DNA of 64,000 bases, taken from Methylomonas sp. LL1. Its GTDB lineage: Bacteria > Pseudomonadota > Gammaproteobacteria > Methylococcales > Methylomonadaceae. Both the position numbers and the translations under genes were made by a program. The stretch covers positions 3,596,001 to 3,660,000 of the forward strand of contig NZ_CP064653.1 of assembly GCF_015711015.1 (NCBI RefSeq), given 5' to 3'. A model generated the notes under the pieces. The model was not told the DNA's origin and made no database searches. It was given only the letters and a program-made list of their open reading frames with translations. Below, piece after piece: positions 28,570 through 38,507 of the stretch; the first letter of the stretch is position 1, and every line of letters begins with the position of its first letter.

Positions 28570-29810
28570 TGAAAGCGAGAGTTTGTTTTTGGCTTATTTG
28601 CGCCGGTGTCAGCCCTGTCTTGTTGGCCGAGGCCGATGTCGCTAGACAGCGTGAATTGTCCGACATACAGACCAGGATCCAGCGGGTAGGCGCGGACGTT
28701 AAAATGCTGGCGGCCGAAAAATCCACCGAGATTGAGCAGTTGAGGCGATTGGAGAAGCAATACGGTGAACAAATCAACGCATTGAATCAGATCAAGTCTG
28801 AAATCAAGCAGCAAGAGCAGGCGCTAGAGGAAGTAAGAAATAAAGTAGCCGTTACCCAGAAAGATGTACAAACCCAGCGGCGTGGGCTCGAGGGTTTAGT
28901 CAAGTCGGCTTATGCCATCGGCGACAAGGAAGGCTTGAACGTGCTATTGAATCAGCGAGATCCTGCCCTGTCGGGCCGCATGCTGATTTACTATGATTAC
29001 ATCGGCAAGGCTCGCGTGCAAAAGTTGGCGGCGATAGAAAGCGATATTAAAACCTTGCGGCAGTTGGAAGCGCAAAAAGATACCGAATCGCAATTGTTGC
29101 AAGTGGCGCTGGATAAGAAACAGCAGGAAACCGATGCATTGCAGGCGCTTAGAGATCAGCGCGAAAAATTGTTGACCGAAGTCAGTCGCAACTATGCATC
29201 AAAACAGGAACAGTTGGTCAGTTTGATCCATGACGAGAAAAAACTGGAAGCCTTGGTGGCGTCATTGCCTAAAACTGATGATAATGCACCAGAATCACCT
29301 CCACCCGAACCGGTAGTTGAAAAAAAACCACCCATTCTCAAGCAACGGGCGGAGCAAGCTCAATCCAATAAAACCGAGGAGCGTCAACCGGTTGTTCTGC
29401 CCGGAAAAGCCTTTGCCGAGTTGCAGGGCCAATTGCCTTGGCCTGTTCAGGGGGCGATTGTCGAACGTTTCGGTAGCCGGCGCTTTGAAACCACTTGGGA
29501 TGGAACGGTGATTGGAGCGCGTGAAGGGGCCGACATTCATGCGGTGGCGGCTGGGCGTGTAGTCTATGCCGATTGGCTGCGCGGATACGGTTTGATGATC
29601 ATTGTCGATCATGGGAAAGGCTATATGAGTCTATATGCTTTTAACCAGAATTTGCATAAAAGCGTGGGTGATCACGTTAGAGCGGGTGAAACCGTGGCAT
29701 CGGTAGGGCGTAGCGGCGGTCGTTCCAGCGCGGCGCTTTATTTTGGTATACGTCAGAAAGGTAAGGCGGTAAATCCCGAAAAATGGTGTCGCAAGCCGGG
29801 AAAGGGTTAA
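28569..29810 (+). CDS. envC: Murein hydrolase activator EnvC
   Basis: EnvC is a periplasmic activator of the AmiA/AmiB amidases during septum splitting. A signal peptide (residues 1 to about 18, VCFWLICAGVSPVLLA) precedes a long coiled coil (about 22-240), a proline-rich linker, and a C-terminal LytM/M23 domain starting near GREGADIHAVAAGRVVYADW. The catalytic zinc ligands of true M23 peptidases are not all kept (SLYAFNQNL in place of an HxH segment), as expected for the inactive LytM of EnvC. Length 413 matches. Its start overlaps the end of the gpmI relic. Confidence 0.92.
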   Translation: MKARVCFWLICAGVSPVLLAEADVARQRELSDIQTRIQRVGADVKMLAAEKSTEIEQLRRLEKQYGEQINALNQIKSEIKQQEQALEEVRNKVAVTQKDVQTQRRGLEGLVKSAYAIGDKEGLNVLLNQRDPALSGRMLIYYDYIGKARVQKLAAIESDIKTLRQLEAQKDTESQLLQVALDKKQQETDALQALRDQREKLLTEVSRNYASKQEQLVSLIHDEKKLEALVASLPKTDDNAPESPPPEPVVEKKPPILKQRAEQAQSNKTEERQPVVLPGKAFAELQGQLPWPVQGAIVERFGSRRFETTWDGTVIGAREGADIHAVAAGRVVYADWLRGYGLMIIVDHGKGYMSLYAFNQNLHKSVGDHVRAGETVASVGRSGGRSSAALYFGIRQKGKAVNPEKWCRKPGKG

Positions 29811-29847
29811 TTTTAATAGGAAACAGGTTGTTGGAGTTTTAAAACAG

Positions 29848-31215
29848 ATGCGGAAAAAAACAAATATTTTGATTCTTTTGGTCGGGTTTATTCTGGGCGC
29901 CACGGTCAGCGTATGTAGTAGCGTGGTTGCTCAGAAAGAGTCGCCCGTTACTCCGTCCGCCGAAGAGGTACAAACCCTGCCGTTTGATGAGCTGAGGACA
30001 TTTACCGAAATCTTTGGACGCATCAAGCAGGATTATGTCGAGCAGGTTTCCGATAAAAAATTGTTGGAAGATGCGATTCGAGGCATGTTGTCCGGTTTGG
30101 ACCCTCATTCCGCCTATCTGGCCAGCGAAGAATATAAAGAATTACAGGAAGGCACTACGGGCCAATTCGGCGGCTTGGGTATCGAAGTGGGGATGGAAAA
30201 TGGTTTTGTCAAAGTCGTTTCGCCTATTGACGATACGCCGGCGCAAAAAGCGGGTATCAAGGCCGGCGATTTGATTGTGCGCCTGGATGATAAACCCGTG
30301 AAAGGCATGACACTGGCTGAAGCGGTAAAACTTATGCGCGGCGAGCCAGGCAGCCAAATCGTCTTAACGGTTATTAGGGAAGGAGCCGAAGCGCCGTTAA
30401 AGTTCGAGCTGACGCGTGACATCATCAAAGTCAAAAGCGTTAAAAGCCGGATGTTGGAGAAAAACTACGGTTATTTAAGGATCAGCAGTTTCCAATCCGG
30501 AACCGGTGAAAGCCTGCTTGAAGCGATATCCGAATTGAAAAAAGAAAATGAAGGCCCGCTGAAAGGCGTGGTGCTGGATTTGCGGAATAATCCGGGTGGC
30601 GTGCTGAATGCGGCGGTCGATGTCAGCGATGCCTTTATTGAGTCCGGCTTGATAGTGTACACCGAGGGACGAATCAAAAACTCCGAAATGCGCTTTAATG
30701 CAACTCCGGACGATGTGATCAACGGCGCGCCGATTGTGGTGTTGATCAACGGTGGTTCGGCCTCGGCTTCGGAAATCGTCGCCGGTGCATTGCAGGATCA
30801 TAAGCGTGCCATCATCATGGGTGAGAAATCGTTCGGCAAGGGCTCCGTACAGACTATATTGCCGACCAGCAATGGCGCGGCGGTTAAATTGACTACCGCG
30901 CGCTATTTCACGCCTTCGGGCCGATCCATCCAAGCGGAAGGTATCGAGCCGGATGTTTCCCTGGCGCGGGTTAAGTTGGAAGCCTTGGAAAAGGCCAAGA
31001 TTGACTCCATCAAGGAAGCCGATTTGTCGGGTCATCTGACCAATGGTAATAAGCCCGAGAAAAAGTCGGATGACAATGAAAAAATCGACGATAAGGACGG
31101 TCAGGAGAAAGATGTGGACGGCACCGATAATTCGGATACCGAAGGTGTACGTGACTATCCGCTGCATGAGGCTTTGAATTTACTGAAAGGCGTCAGTATT
31201 TGGAAAAATAAGTAG
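29848..31215 (+). CDS. ctpA: S41 family C-terminal processing protease (CtpA-like)
   Basis: This is a periplasmic serine protease with a Ser-Lys dyad. A signal-peptide-like N-terminus (ILILLVGFILGATVSVCSS) is followed by a PDZ domain (about 95-180, FGGLGIEVGMENGFVKVVSP) and the S41 core. The catalytic serine lies in GGSASASEIVAGALQDHKR and the lysine in EKSFGKGSVQT. A long acidic, lysine-rich tail (about 375-435) precedes the conserved end. It follows envC by 37 bases, with a TTGGAG ribosome site, and ends at a strong terminator. Confidence 0.93.
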   Translation: MRKKTNILILLVGFILGATVSVCSSVVAQKESPVTPSAEEVQTLPFDELRTFTEIFGRIKQDYVEQVSDKKLLEDAIRGMLSGLDPHSAYLASEEYKELQEGTTGQFGGLGIEVGMENGFVKVVSPIDDTPAQKAGIKAGDLIVRLDDKPVKGMTLAEAVKLMRGEPGSQIVLTVIREGAEAPLKFELTRDIIKVKSVKSRMLEKNYGYLRISSFQSGTGESLLEAISELKKENEGPLKGVVLDLRNNPGGVLNAAVDVSDAFIESGLIVYTEGRIKNSEMRFNATPDDVINGAPIVVLINGGSASASEIVAGALQDHKRAIIMGEKSFGKGSVQTILPTSNGAAVKLTTARYFTPSGRSIQAEGIEPDVSLARVKLEALEKAKIDSIKEADLSGHLTNGNKPEKKSDDNEKIDDKDGQEKDVDGTDNSDTEGVRDYPLHEALNLLKGVSIWKNK

Positions 31216-31225
31216 CCGACTATGA

Positions 31226-31267
31226 AAAACCGGCTGGCGGTGAACACTGCCAGCCGGTTTTTTTATG
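31226..31267 (+). terminator. Rho-independent terminator after ctpA
   Basis: Arms AACCGGCTGGC and GCCAGCCGGTT form an 11-base perfect stem around a short loop (GGTGAACACT region), followed directly by a run of T. It lies ten bases after the ctpA stop and closes the envC-ctpA transcript. Confidence 0.92.
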
Positions 31268-31572
31268 CCCGATAGCTGTAGCAACCTGTAATCAAAAACC
31301 ACAAACTAGCAATCAGCGCATTTTTCGAGCGAAATTAAATGCAATTGACGGTCGCCCAAACCGAGTTTATTTACAATTGAAATTATGTCATTGACCCTCG
31401 GCAGTAGTCGGCAAAAATTCTGCCGTCCAAAGGTGCTTGGCAAGGCTGGTTTATGTCAGAACTATTCACTGCCAAAGCCTAACCGGCTGCGCTAAGATAA
31501 GCATGGCCCGCCCGCTACGCATCGGCTTTGTTATTCCAAGATACAGTCGGCTTTCATGGCACCGAGATGGCC
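31268..31572. other. Intergenic spacer between ctpA and the RND operon end
   Basis: About 305 bases without a supported gene. A small hairpin (CGGCA at 31409-31413 with TGCCG at 31421-31425) is the only structure noticed. The two flanking genes converge here. Confidence 0.4.
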
Positions 31573-34500
31573 CTATTCCCCTAGGCTGTGTTGCCACTCG
31601 CCGCCGCTTTTTCCAAACCGAGCCCAAGCAACGATACGGCGGCCAAGACTCAAAATGTCGTCGATAGCGGTGTAGGCCACCGGAATCACCACCAGGCTCA
31701 GCGCGGTCGAAGTCAGCAAGCCGCCGATCACGGTAATCGCCATCGGCGCCCGAAAACTCGGGTCGGCGCCCAAGCCTAGCGCAATCGGCAGCATGCCGGC
31801 ACCCATCGCAATCGTCGTCATCAATATCGGTTGCACCCGCTTGCGGCAACTGTCGATCACCGCGTCCAGCTGGCTCAGGCCGCGCTCGTGGCGGGCTATC
31901 ATCGCGTATTCGACCAGCAGTATCGAGTTTTTGGTGACCACGCCCATCAGCATCAACAACCCGATTACGCTGGGCATCGCGAAACTGCCGCCGGTCATCA
32001 GCAAGGCCAAGAAGGCCCCGCCCAGCGACAAGGGCAGCGCGCCGAGTATCGTCACCGGCTGACTGAAGTCGCCGAACAACAGCACCAACACCAGGTAAAT
32101 GCACAACACGCCAATCGCCATCGCCCCGCCGAAACTCCCGAACAACTCGTTCATCCGTTGCGCATCGCCCGATTCTATCGTGCGCACCCCGGCCGGCAGG
32201 TTTTGCAGGGTTGGCAATTGCATGGCCTCTGCCAACACGTCGCCGACCGCCCGCTCGCCCAACTCGATGTCGAACGTGGTATTGCGCATCCGGTCCAGCC
32301 TGTCGATCTGCTGCAAGCCGCCGGCCAAACGAATGTCGGCCAGGGTGGCCAAACTCACACTGCCGCCGCGTCCGGCCACCCGCAGTTGGCCGATTTCGTC
32401 CAAGCTGTGGCGCACCGACTCGGCCAGCCGGACTCGAATCGGAATTTGCCGTTGCGGCAGATTCAGCTTGGCCATCACGTTGGAGTAATCGCCGTAGCTG
32501 GCGACCCTGACCACGTCGGCCAAAGCCTCGACCGTGACGCCCAATTCGGCGGCCTTGCCGAAATCCGGGGTAATCTGTATTTCCGGACGTTGCAGGCTGG
32601 CGCTGGAGGTAATATTCCCGAGACCGCGCAGTTGGCGCAACTCAAGCTCGACCGCATCGGCGGCCCGGCGCAAGGATTGCGGATCGTCGCTCGCCAGGGT
32701 CAATTGCAGTTTTTCGCCGCTGCCGCCGGTACCGACGGCCACCCGCACGCCCGGCAGATCGGCCAGTTTCTCGCGTATCGTCGCTTCGACCGCCGCTTGT
32801 TTATACGGGCGTTCGGCGCGGTCGCGCAGACTCAAGGTCAAGGTCGCCTTGCGCACTTCGTAGTTGGTGGTCGCGGCATCCGCACCGCCACCGCCGCTAC
32901 TGGAGACGCCGCCCGCCGCGAACACTTGGGTGACGTCGGGCAATTCGCGCAAGCGGCGTTCGGCTTCGGCGGCGATATGGCGGGTTTGCGCCAGCGTGCT
33001 GCCGGGCGGCAATTCCAACGCCACCTTGGTTTGACTATTGTCCGCCGCCGGCACGAAGCCAGTGGACAACAAGGGCATCAAACTCAGCGAACCGGCCACG
33101 AACACCACCACGCCGACGCCGACCGCCAAGCGATGGCTCAGACACCAGTCCACCGCCTTCAGATACGCGCGCATCATCGCGCTGTCGCCGCTATCGCGTT
33201 CCGGATGCGGCTTCAGCAGATAGGCCGCCATCATCGGCGTCAGCAAACGCGCCACCAACAACGAGGCCAATACCGCCGCTGCGGCGGTCACGCCAAATTG
33301 CCGAAAGAATTTGCCCGCTACGCCGCCCATGAACGCGGTCGGCAAGAACACCGCCACCAGCGTAAAAGTGGTGGCGATCACCGCGAAGCCGATTTCGTCG
33401 GCGGCGTCCATCGCCGCTTGCAGCGGCGTCTTACCCATCCGTAAATGCCGGACGATATTTTCGATTTCGACGATGGCGTCGTCCACCAAAATCCCCACCA
33501 CCAAGGCCAGGGCCAGCAACGAGATGATGTTCAAGCTGAAGCCGAAATACCACATTGCCGCGAAAGTCGGCAGAATGGACAAGGGCAAGGCAACCGCCGC
33601 AACCAGCGTCGCCCGCCAATCCCGCAAAAACCACCAGACTACAATGACGGCCAGGAAAGCGCCTTCGTAGAGCAAATGCATGGAGCCGGTGAAGTTGTCT
33701 TCGACCGGCTGAACGGTGTCGAAGGCTTCGCGGATTCGCACTTGCGGATTGGCGGCGGCAAACTTGGCCAGCGCCGCGCGCACCGCTTCGGCCACGGTCA
33801 CTTCGCTGGTGCCTTTGTTGCGGACGATGTCGAAACCGATGACCGGCCGGCCGTCCAAGGTCGCGTAGGTGGAACGTTCGGCGATGGTGTCGGTAACGCT
33901 GGCAATTTGGTCCAGTTTGATGTGGCTGCCGTTGGCCAGCGGAATATCCAGGTTGCGCAGCTCGCCGGCTGTCGCTACTCGTCCCAGGGTGCGTACCGAT
34001 TGCACGCCGCCGCCGATGTCGCCGCGTCCGCCGGACGCGTCTTGCTGTACTTTTTTCAGTTGCGTCGCCACCTCGCTGACCAACGCGCCCAAGCCCGCCA
34101 TCCGCACCGGGTCCAGATCGACGTGCACCTCGCGATCGACGCCGCCGGTGCGGGTCACCTTGCCGACGCCGGTCACCGCCAACAGCCGCTTGCTGATGTC
34201 GTTATCGATGAACCACGACAAAGCCGCTTCGTCCATGTTTTCGGCGCTGACCACGTAGGTCAGAATCGCGCCGCCGGCCGTAGTGGTCTTGGACACAATC
34301 GGCGCGGCCATCGCCGACGGCAATTCCGAGCGGGCGCCGTCCACCGCGTTGCGCACCTGATTCAGCGCCTCCTCGGAGTTTTTGTCGATGTTGAACTCGA
34401 CCTTGATCGAAACCGAGCCGTCGGTGATCGTGGTCCGCACGTGCTCGACGCCGCCGATCGCGGCGATTTTGTCTTCGATCTTGCGCGCCACTTCGGTTTC

Positions 34501-34677
34501 CAACTGCGCCGGCGCCGCGCCTTCCAAGGTTGCGGCGACGGTGATGGTCGGCACTTCGATGTCCGGAAAATTTTGTTTGCCCAATTGCTTAAGGCCCATG
34601 CCGCCCAGGATGGACAGCACCGCGAACAACAATAGACTGGGTACCGGCTTGCGGATGGCCCATGCGGAAAAGTTCAT
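31573..34677 (-). CDS. RND-family efflux pump permease (HAE1-like)
   Basis: This is the inner-membrane, proton-driven component of a tripartite exporter. The start at 34677 (MNFSAWAIRKPVPSLLL) is chosen; the frame is open 81 codons further but without homology. That gives 1034 residues, the RND norm. The protein shows the twelve-helix, two-large-loop layout: LGKQNFPDIEVPTITV after TM1, GILVDDAIVEIENI carrying the proton-relay aspartates in TM4, and a repeat of the layout in the second half ending with GADPSFRAPMAITVIGGL. It is the last gene of the tetR-OMF-MFP-RND operon, 137 bases after the fusion protein gene. Substrate cannot be told from sequence. Confidence 0.94.
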   Translation of the reverse strand: MNFSAWAIRKPVPSLLLFAVLSILGGMGLKQLGKQNFPDIEVPTITVAATLEGAAPAQLETEVARKIEDKIAAIGGVEHVRTTITDGSVSIKVEFNIDKNSEEALNQVRNAVDGARSELPSAMAAPIVSKTTTAGGAILTYVVSAENMDEAALSWFIDNDISKRLLAVTGVGKVTRTGGVDREVHVDLDPVRMAGLGALVSEVATQLKKVQQDASGGRGDIGGGVQSVRTLGRVATAGELRNLDIPLANGSHIKLDQIASVTDTIAERSTYATLDGRPVIGFDIVRNKGTSEVTVAEAVRAALAKFAAANPQVRIREAFDTVQPVEDNFTGSMHLLYEGAFLAVIVVWWFLRDWRATLVAAVALPLSILPTFAAMWYFGFSLNIISLLALALVVGILVDDAIVEIENIVRHLRMGKTPLQAAMDAADEIGFAVIATTFTLVAVFLPTAFMGGVAGKFFRQFGVTAAAAVLASLLVARLLTPMMAAYLLKPHPERDSGDSAMMRAYLKAVDWCLSHRLAVGVGVVVFVAGSLSLMPLLSTGFVPAADNSQTKVALELPPGSTLAQTRHIAAEAERRLRELPDVTQVFAAGGVSSSGGGGADAATTNYEVRKATLTLSLRDRAERPYKQAAVEATIREKLADLPGVRVAVGTGGSGEKLQLTLASDDPQSLRRAADAVELELRQLRGLGNITSSASLQRPEIQITPDFGKAAELGVTVEALADVVRVASYGDYSNVMAKLNLPQRQIPIRVRLAESVRHSLDEIGQLRVAGRGGSVSLATLADIRLAGGLQQIDRLDRMRNTTFDIELGERAVGDVLAEAMQLPTLQNLPAGVRTIESGDAQRMNELFGSFGGAMAIGVLCIYLVLVLLFGDFSQPVTILGALPLSLGGAFLALLMTGGSFAMPSVIGLLMLMGVVTKNSILLVEYAMIARHERGLSQLDAVIDSCRKRVQPILMTTIAMGAGMLPIALGLGADPSFRAPMAITVIGGLLTSTALSLVVIPVAYTAIDDILSLGRRIVAWARFGKSGGEWQHSLGE

Positions 34678-34814
34678 GATTTTGCTCCCGCGCCCAAGAC
34701 CGCGATGTGGTGCTTGGGCGCTGATAAATGGTGATGCGTTCGGCATCGTGGTTGAAAAGCCGCCGTTGGCAGGCTCCCGCGGGCGCTCTACCGGGTGGAT
34801 TGCTTCGACGCGGT

Positions 34815-35945
34815 TCAGATCTTGGGCGTTACGCTGACGATGTCGCCATCCTTCAAAAACGCCCCGCCGCCGGCAACCAAACTGGCATCGCTGGCGATGC
34901 CCTCGCGAATTTCCACCCAATCGCCGACCCGGCGGCCGGTGACGACGCTACGTTGAATTACCGACTTGGCGCCGGGGGCGGCCGAGCCGGAAGAGTCGAC
35001 GATTTCAAACAAATAATCGCGACCGTCGCGCAAGACTAACGCGGTCTGCGGCACGACCAAGGCCGCTTGCGCGCCGACGGCGATGCTGCCTTGCAAATAC
35101 ATACCCGGCTTGACCGCGGCGTTGGGAATATCGACGTAAACCAGCGCGTTGCGGGTGGTGTCGTCCACGGTCGGCGCGGTCATCCGCACAGTGCCGGTCA
35201 CGCTGCCGCCGTCCGGCAAGCTCAATGCCACCGCTTGGCCGGTGCGGATTTGCGCGAGCTGCTGGGCGTTGACCTCGGCCCGCCACTCGACCCGCCCCTG
35301 GCGCACCAGCCGGAACAACTCGGTCCCCGCCGCCACGACATCGCCCAAGCCGGCGCTACGCGCCGAAACGACGCCGTCGTCCGGCGCGACGATATGGGTC
35401 TGGCTCAAGCGGATCCTCTGGTTTTCCAACTCCGCTTGTGCCAAGGCCAGGTCGGCGCGCGCGGTTTGTTCGTCGATTAAATATTCGTCGATTTTCTGCG
35501 ACGACAAGGCCCCGCTGTCTTCAATTTCGCGGGCGCGGGCGGCGTCGGCCTGGGCCTTGGCCAGATTGGCCCGGCTTTTATCGACGCTGGCTTGTTGCTT
35601 GTGCAGTTCGGCAACGACGGTTTCGTCGGCCAACACCGCCAAATCCTGGCCGCGTTTGACCCGGCTGCCGACGTCGACCAGTATCTGCTTGATCCGCAAA
35701 CTGCCGATTTCGGCGCCGATTTTGGCTTCCTGCCAGGCCGCTACCGCGCCGTTGACCTTGATCGTCACCGGCCAATCCTGTCGGGTCGGCGCTACCGTTT
35801 CGACCGCCAGCACCGCCTTGGATTTAACGGCAACAGCCGCCGGCGCCGGTTTACCGGCGAATACCAGCAAACCGATGCCGAGGCCAGTCAGGGTCACGCC
35901 GACCAGCCAAGTTCGTAAAGTAAACTTTCGCCCGATGATGTTCAT
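34815..35945 (-). CDS. RND efflux periplasmic adaptor (membrane fusion protein)
   Basis: This protein bridges pump and outer-membrane channel. The start at 35945 (MNIIGRKFTLRTWL) has GGAGC seven bases upstream. An N-terminal membrane anchor (about residues 12-30) precedes a lipoyl half-motif, an alpha-hairpin rich in Ala/Gln (about 100-170) and a second lipoyl half (SQTHIVAPDDGVVSARSAGL). Beta-barrel and membrane-proximal domains follow. Length is 376 residues. It overlaps the outer-membrane factor stop by four bases (ATGA), showing translational coupling. Confidence 0.92.
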   Translation of the reverse strand: MNIIGRKFTLRTWLVGVTLTGLGIGLLVFAGKPAPAAVAVKSKAVLAVETVAPTRQDWPVTIKVNGAVAAWQEAKIGAEIGSLRIKQILVDVGSRVKRGQDLAVLADETVVAELHKQQASVDKSRANLAKAQADAARAREIEDSGALSSQKIDEYLIDEQTARADLALAQAELENQRIRLSQTHIVAPDDGVVSARSAGLGDVVAAGTELFRLVRQGRVEWRAEVNAQQLAQIRTGQAVALSLPDGGSVTGTVRMTAPTVDDTTRNALVYVDIPNAAVKPGMYLQGSIAVGAQAALVVPQTALVLRDGRDYLFEIVDSSGSAAPGAKSVIQRSVVTGRRVGDWVEIREGIASDASLVAGGGAFLKDGDIVSVTPKI

Positions 35946-37429
35946 AGTTGCTCCTCGCTTCGGCGGTTGCCGTCGCTCAATGGGGTGCCGGCGTTCAATT
36001 GCGTATCCTGGGCGCGCCAACCGCCGCCCAGCGCCTTGTAAAGCGCGATCCAGTACTGCACGCGATTTTGTTGTTGAGTAATGTGGCTGATTTCCTGCGC
36101 GATCATCTGGCCGCGCGCATCCTCCAGCGACAGCAGACTCAGACCGCCGGCCCGCCAGTTGATCTCGGCCGCCCGAAAATACTGGCGATATTGCTCGGCG
36201 CTGCGGCCTTCGGCGATTTCCCGTTGCTCGGCGCCGTTCAGATTGACCAAGGCTTGTTCGACTTCCTTGATCGCGGCGCGAATGTCGTTCCGGTAACTGG
36301 CCCACGCGCTGGCATAAGCGGCTTCGGCGCTATCGACCTTGGAGCGCAATTCGCCGCCGTCGAAGATCGGCAAAGTGACGGTCGGGCCGATCGACCAGGT
36401 GTTGCTGCTCAGAGTCAAGCCGGTGGTCTCGGTTTTGCGCTTGCCGATCGAACCGGTCAGGCTGACGCTGGGATAGCGCTTGGCGACCGCGTTGCCGATG
36501 TCGGCGCTGGCCGCCGCCAGCTTGCGCTCGTCGGCGGCCAAGTCCGGACGCTGGGTCAGCAGGTCGGCCGGCACGCTATCCACTTGAAATTGCGCGGGTG
36601 TCGGTATGCCGCCGCCCGCTGCTAACCAGGCGCGCAAATCGGCTTCGGCGAGACCGGTCAATGCCACCAAGGCCTTGACGGTGTTGTCGCACTCGACGCG
36701 TTGGGCGATCAGACTGGATTCGCTGGCGTGCAAGCTGGCCTCGGCCAAGACCGCGTCAGCCGGCGACGAAAAACCCGCGCCGGCCAGGACGCCGGTCAAG
36801 CGCGCGGTATCTTGCTTCGAAGCGATCGCGTTTTGATAGGCCGCCACCGTCAGTTGGCAGGCCCGGTAACTGACATACTGGCTCGCCACTTCCGCCGCCA
36901 AGCTGATCTTGGCATTCTGCCAAGTCAATTCCGCAGCTGTCAGGCGGGCTTGCTCGGCCTGCCGGCCGAAGGCGAATTTGCCGAATAAATCCAGCTCCCA
37001 ACTGGCATCCAGACTGCCGGACAGGATTTGGGTAATGCCGCTACTGAAGCCCGTGCCACTGCCGGTAGCGGTTTGCGAGTTCGCCCCGGACGTGCCGCCG
37101 CCCTTGGAGCGGCTAAAAGCCCCGCTACCGGTCAAGCTGGGCATGCCCCCGGCTTCCGCGCCGGCCAGACTGGCGCGCGCCGAGGCAATACTGGCCACGG
37201 CTTGCTCCAGCGTCGGGTTATCTTGTTCGGCGGCCTGCTGCAAGCGCGTCAATACCAGGTCGTCGAATTGACGCCACCAATCGGTGAATTCAGTCGCGCC
37301 GCCGGCGTCCTTCCGTTGCGCTTGCCATTGCGCCGGGGTGTCGATCGCCGGCCTGACGTAGTCGGGAAACACGCTGCAACCGGCCAAAACGCCGCTACCG
37401 GTCAGAATTGCCAACATTGCCGCTTTCAC
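35942..37429 (-). CDS. Outer-membrane efflux lipoprotein (TolC/NodT family)
   Basis: This is the outer-membrane channel of the pump. The GTG at 37429 is chosen as the start: a GGAG lies seven bases upstream, and the product opens with a lipoprotein signal ending in the lipobox LAGC at about residue 18. The mature part has two OEP repeats (about 50-240 and 260-470) with NodT-type features (SVFPDYVRPAIDTP, PADLLTQRPDLAADERKLAA). The start overlaps the tetR stop (GTGA). Length is about 495 residues. Confidence 0.9.
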   Translation of the reverse strand: MKAAMLAILTGSGVLAGCSVFPDYVRPAIDTPAQWQAQRKDAGGATEFTDWWRQFDDLVLTRLQQAAEQDNPTLEQAVASIASARASLAGAEAGGMPSLTGSGAFSRSKGGGTSGANSQTATGSGTGFSSGITQILSGSLDASWELDLFGKFAFGRQAEQARLTAAELTWQNAKISLAAEVASQYVSYRACQLTVAAYQNAIASKQDTARLTGVLAGAGFSSPADAVLAEASLHASESSLIAQRVECDNTVKALVALTGLAEADLRAWLAAGGGIPTPAQFQVDSVPADLLTQRPDLAADERKLAAASADIGNAVAKRYPSVSLTGSIGKRKTETTGLTLSSNTWSIGPTVTLPIFDGGELRSKVDSAEAAYASAWASYRNDIRAAIKEVEQALVNLNGAEQREIAEGRSAEQYRQYFRAAEINWRAGGLSLLSLEDARGQMIAQEISHITQQQNRVQYWIALYKALGGGWRAQDTQLNAGTPLSDGNRRSEEQL

Positions 37430-38079
37430 GACAGTCTCCGGGCGGTGACACCGTCTAAAAACACCTGAACGACAAATAAGACATGGGCGCGAGCGTCCCA
37501 GTTCGCTTCCAGGCAACCGAACAAGGCTTTGTTTCTCGGTTCGGCAAACAGCATTTCCAAAAACAAGGCCGCCGCGCGTTCGACGTCGTGTGCCGGCAAA
37601 CCGTTCGCCGCGCCGTGTCGACGCAGGTAATCGGCAATCACATTTTGAATGCGCTTGGGTCCGGTGGTTTCCATCCGTTCGCTCAGTTTCGGAAAGTGCA
37701 GCGCTTCGGCGACGCCCATCCGGTAGAACGAGATCATGTCGGGCTGCATGACCTTTGCAAGCATGTTTTCGCCAAGCGCGATCAAGCCGTCGCGGCATGA
37801 CATTTGCGCTAGGTTCTCGATACTTTGCAATTGGGAAATATCGGATTCCACCAGGCGCTCGACCGAGGCCAACATCAATTCGGCCTTGTTTTTATAGCGC
37901 TCGTAGATGGTTCGGGTGGAAACTCCGGCCGCCGCGGCAACCTTGGCAATGCTGGTGTTGGCATAACCCTCGCGCATGAACAGTGCCAGAGCATGATCCA
38001 GCAAACTGTCGTTGCGCTCGGTTTCGGTACCGGCTTTCGGCCGTCCCACTTTGGGTTTGTTCGGCGTTTCCGCTGTCAT
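37426..38079 (-). CDS. TetR-family repressor of the RND efflux operon
   Basis: The 217-residue protein (start 38079, MTAETPNKPK) has a basic N-terminal arm and a TetR helix-turn-helix, TSIAKVAAAAGVSTRTIYER, followed by the YKNKAELM signature. The C-terminal ligand domain resembles TetR_C with no identified ligand. The longer open frame to 38181 would include the candidate operator and is unlikely. It is the first gene of the operon and overlaps the next gene, so it probably represses its own transcription and that of the pump. Confidence 0.9.
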   Translation of the reverse strand: MTAETPNKPKVGRPKAGTETERNDSLLDHALALFMREGYANTSIAKVAAAAGVSTRTIYERYKNKAELMLASVERLVESDISQLQSIENLAQMSCRDGLIALGENMLAKVMQPDMISFYRMGVAEALHFPKLSERMETTGPKRIQNVIADYLRRHGAANGLPAHDVERAAALFLEMLFAEPRNKALFGCLEANWDARAHVLFVVQVFLDGVTARRLS

Positions 38080-38099
38080 CGTCTGCCCCGGGAAAATAA

Positions 38100-38124
38100 A
38101 AATAAAACGTTTCGTTTTTATTAT
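38100..38124. promoter_or_regulatory. Candidate TetR operator upstream of the efflux operon
   Basis: A palindrome AAAACG-TTT-CGTTTT (38104-38118), extended with near-symmetric AT flanks, lies 21 bases upstream of the tetR start codon on the operon side. Its place and dyad symmetry fit autoregulation by the TetR protein. Confidence 0.55.
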
Positions 38125-38507
38125 TCCCGAAGAATAGCTTTTAGGCAAGTAGCGAACAACAAAATTTGTGGCGCTATGCAAAATACAGGGGGTAACTAAA
38201 CTTCAGCATTCCGCGGAGGAAGAAAATCCTAACGATGAAGTGATTGATATTGCGATACCCAGTTGTTCGCCGCTTGACGAGTTAAACCTTGCTAATGATC
38301 CCTTCCGGAATGCTGTTGGTAATCCGAGATTCCACAAAATGCACAATGCCAGACCAGTGAGCGCGCACCGTATGGGCAATTTTAGTGACTAAGCGATTTC
38401 AAGGGGCGGTAGAAGGGGGGAATCAACGTGCATCATCGGCGATAAAACCTCGATCGAGCTTGTGTTTGTTTACCGATTTGCCGCGCTTTGCCAAGGGTGT
38501 CCGATAG
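38125..38507. other. Non-coding or decayed stretch upstream of the ISAs1 relic
   Basis: About 380 bases without a supported gene. The part from about 38420 probably belongs to the decayed transposase gene, but no recognisable peptide was found there. Nothing else stands out. Confidence 0.35.

Noticed and set aside
31831-33444. 537-codon plus-strand open frame opposite the RND pump
   Set aside because: It is antisense to a clear RND permease; the His/Gln/Arg-rich product is typical of a shadow frame in GC-rich DNA.
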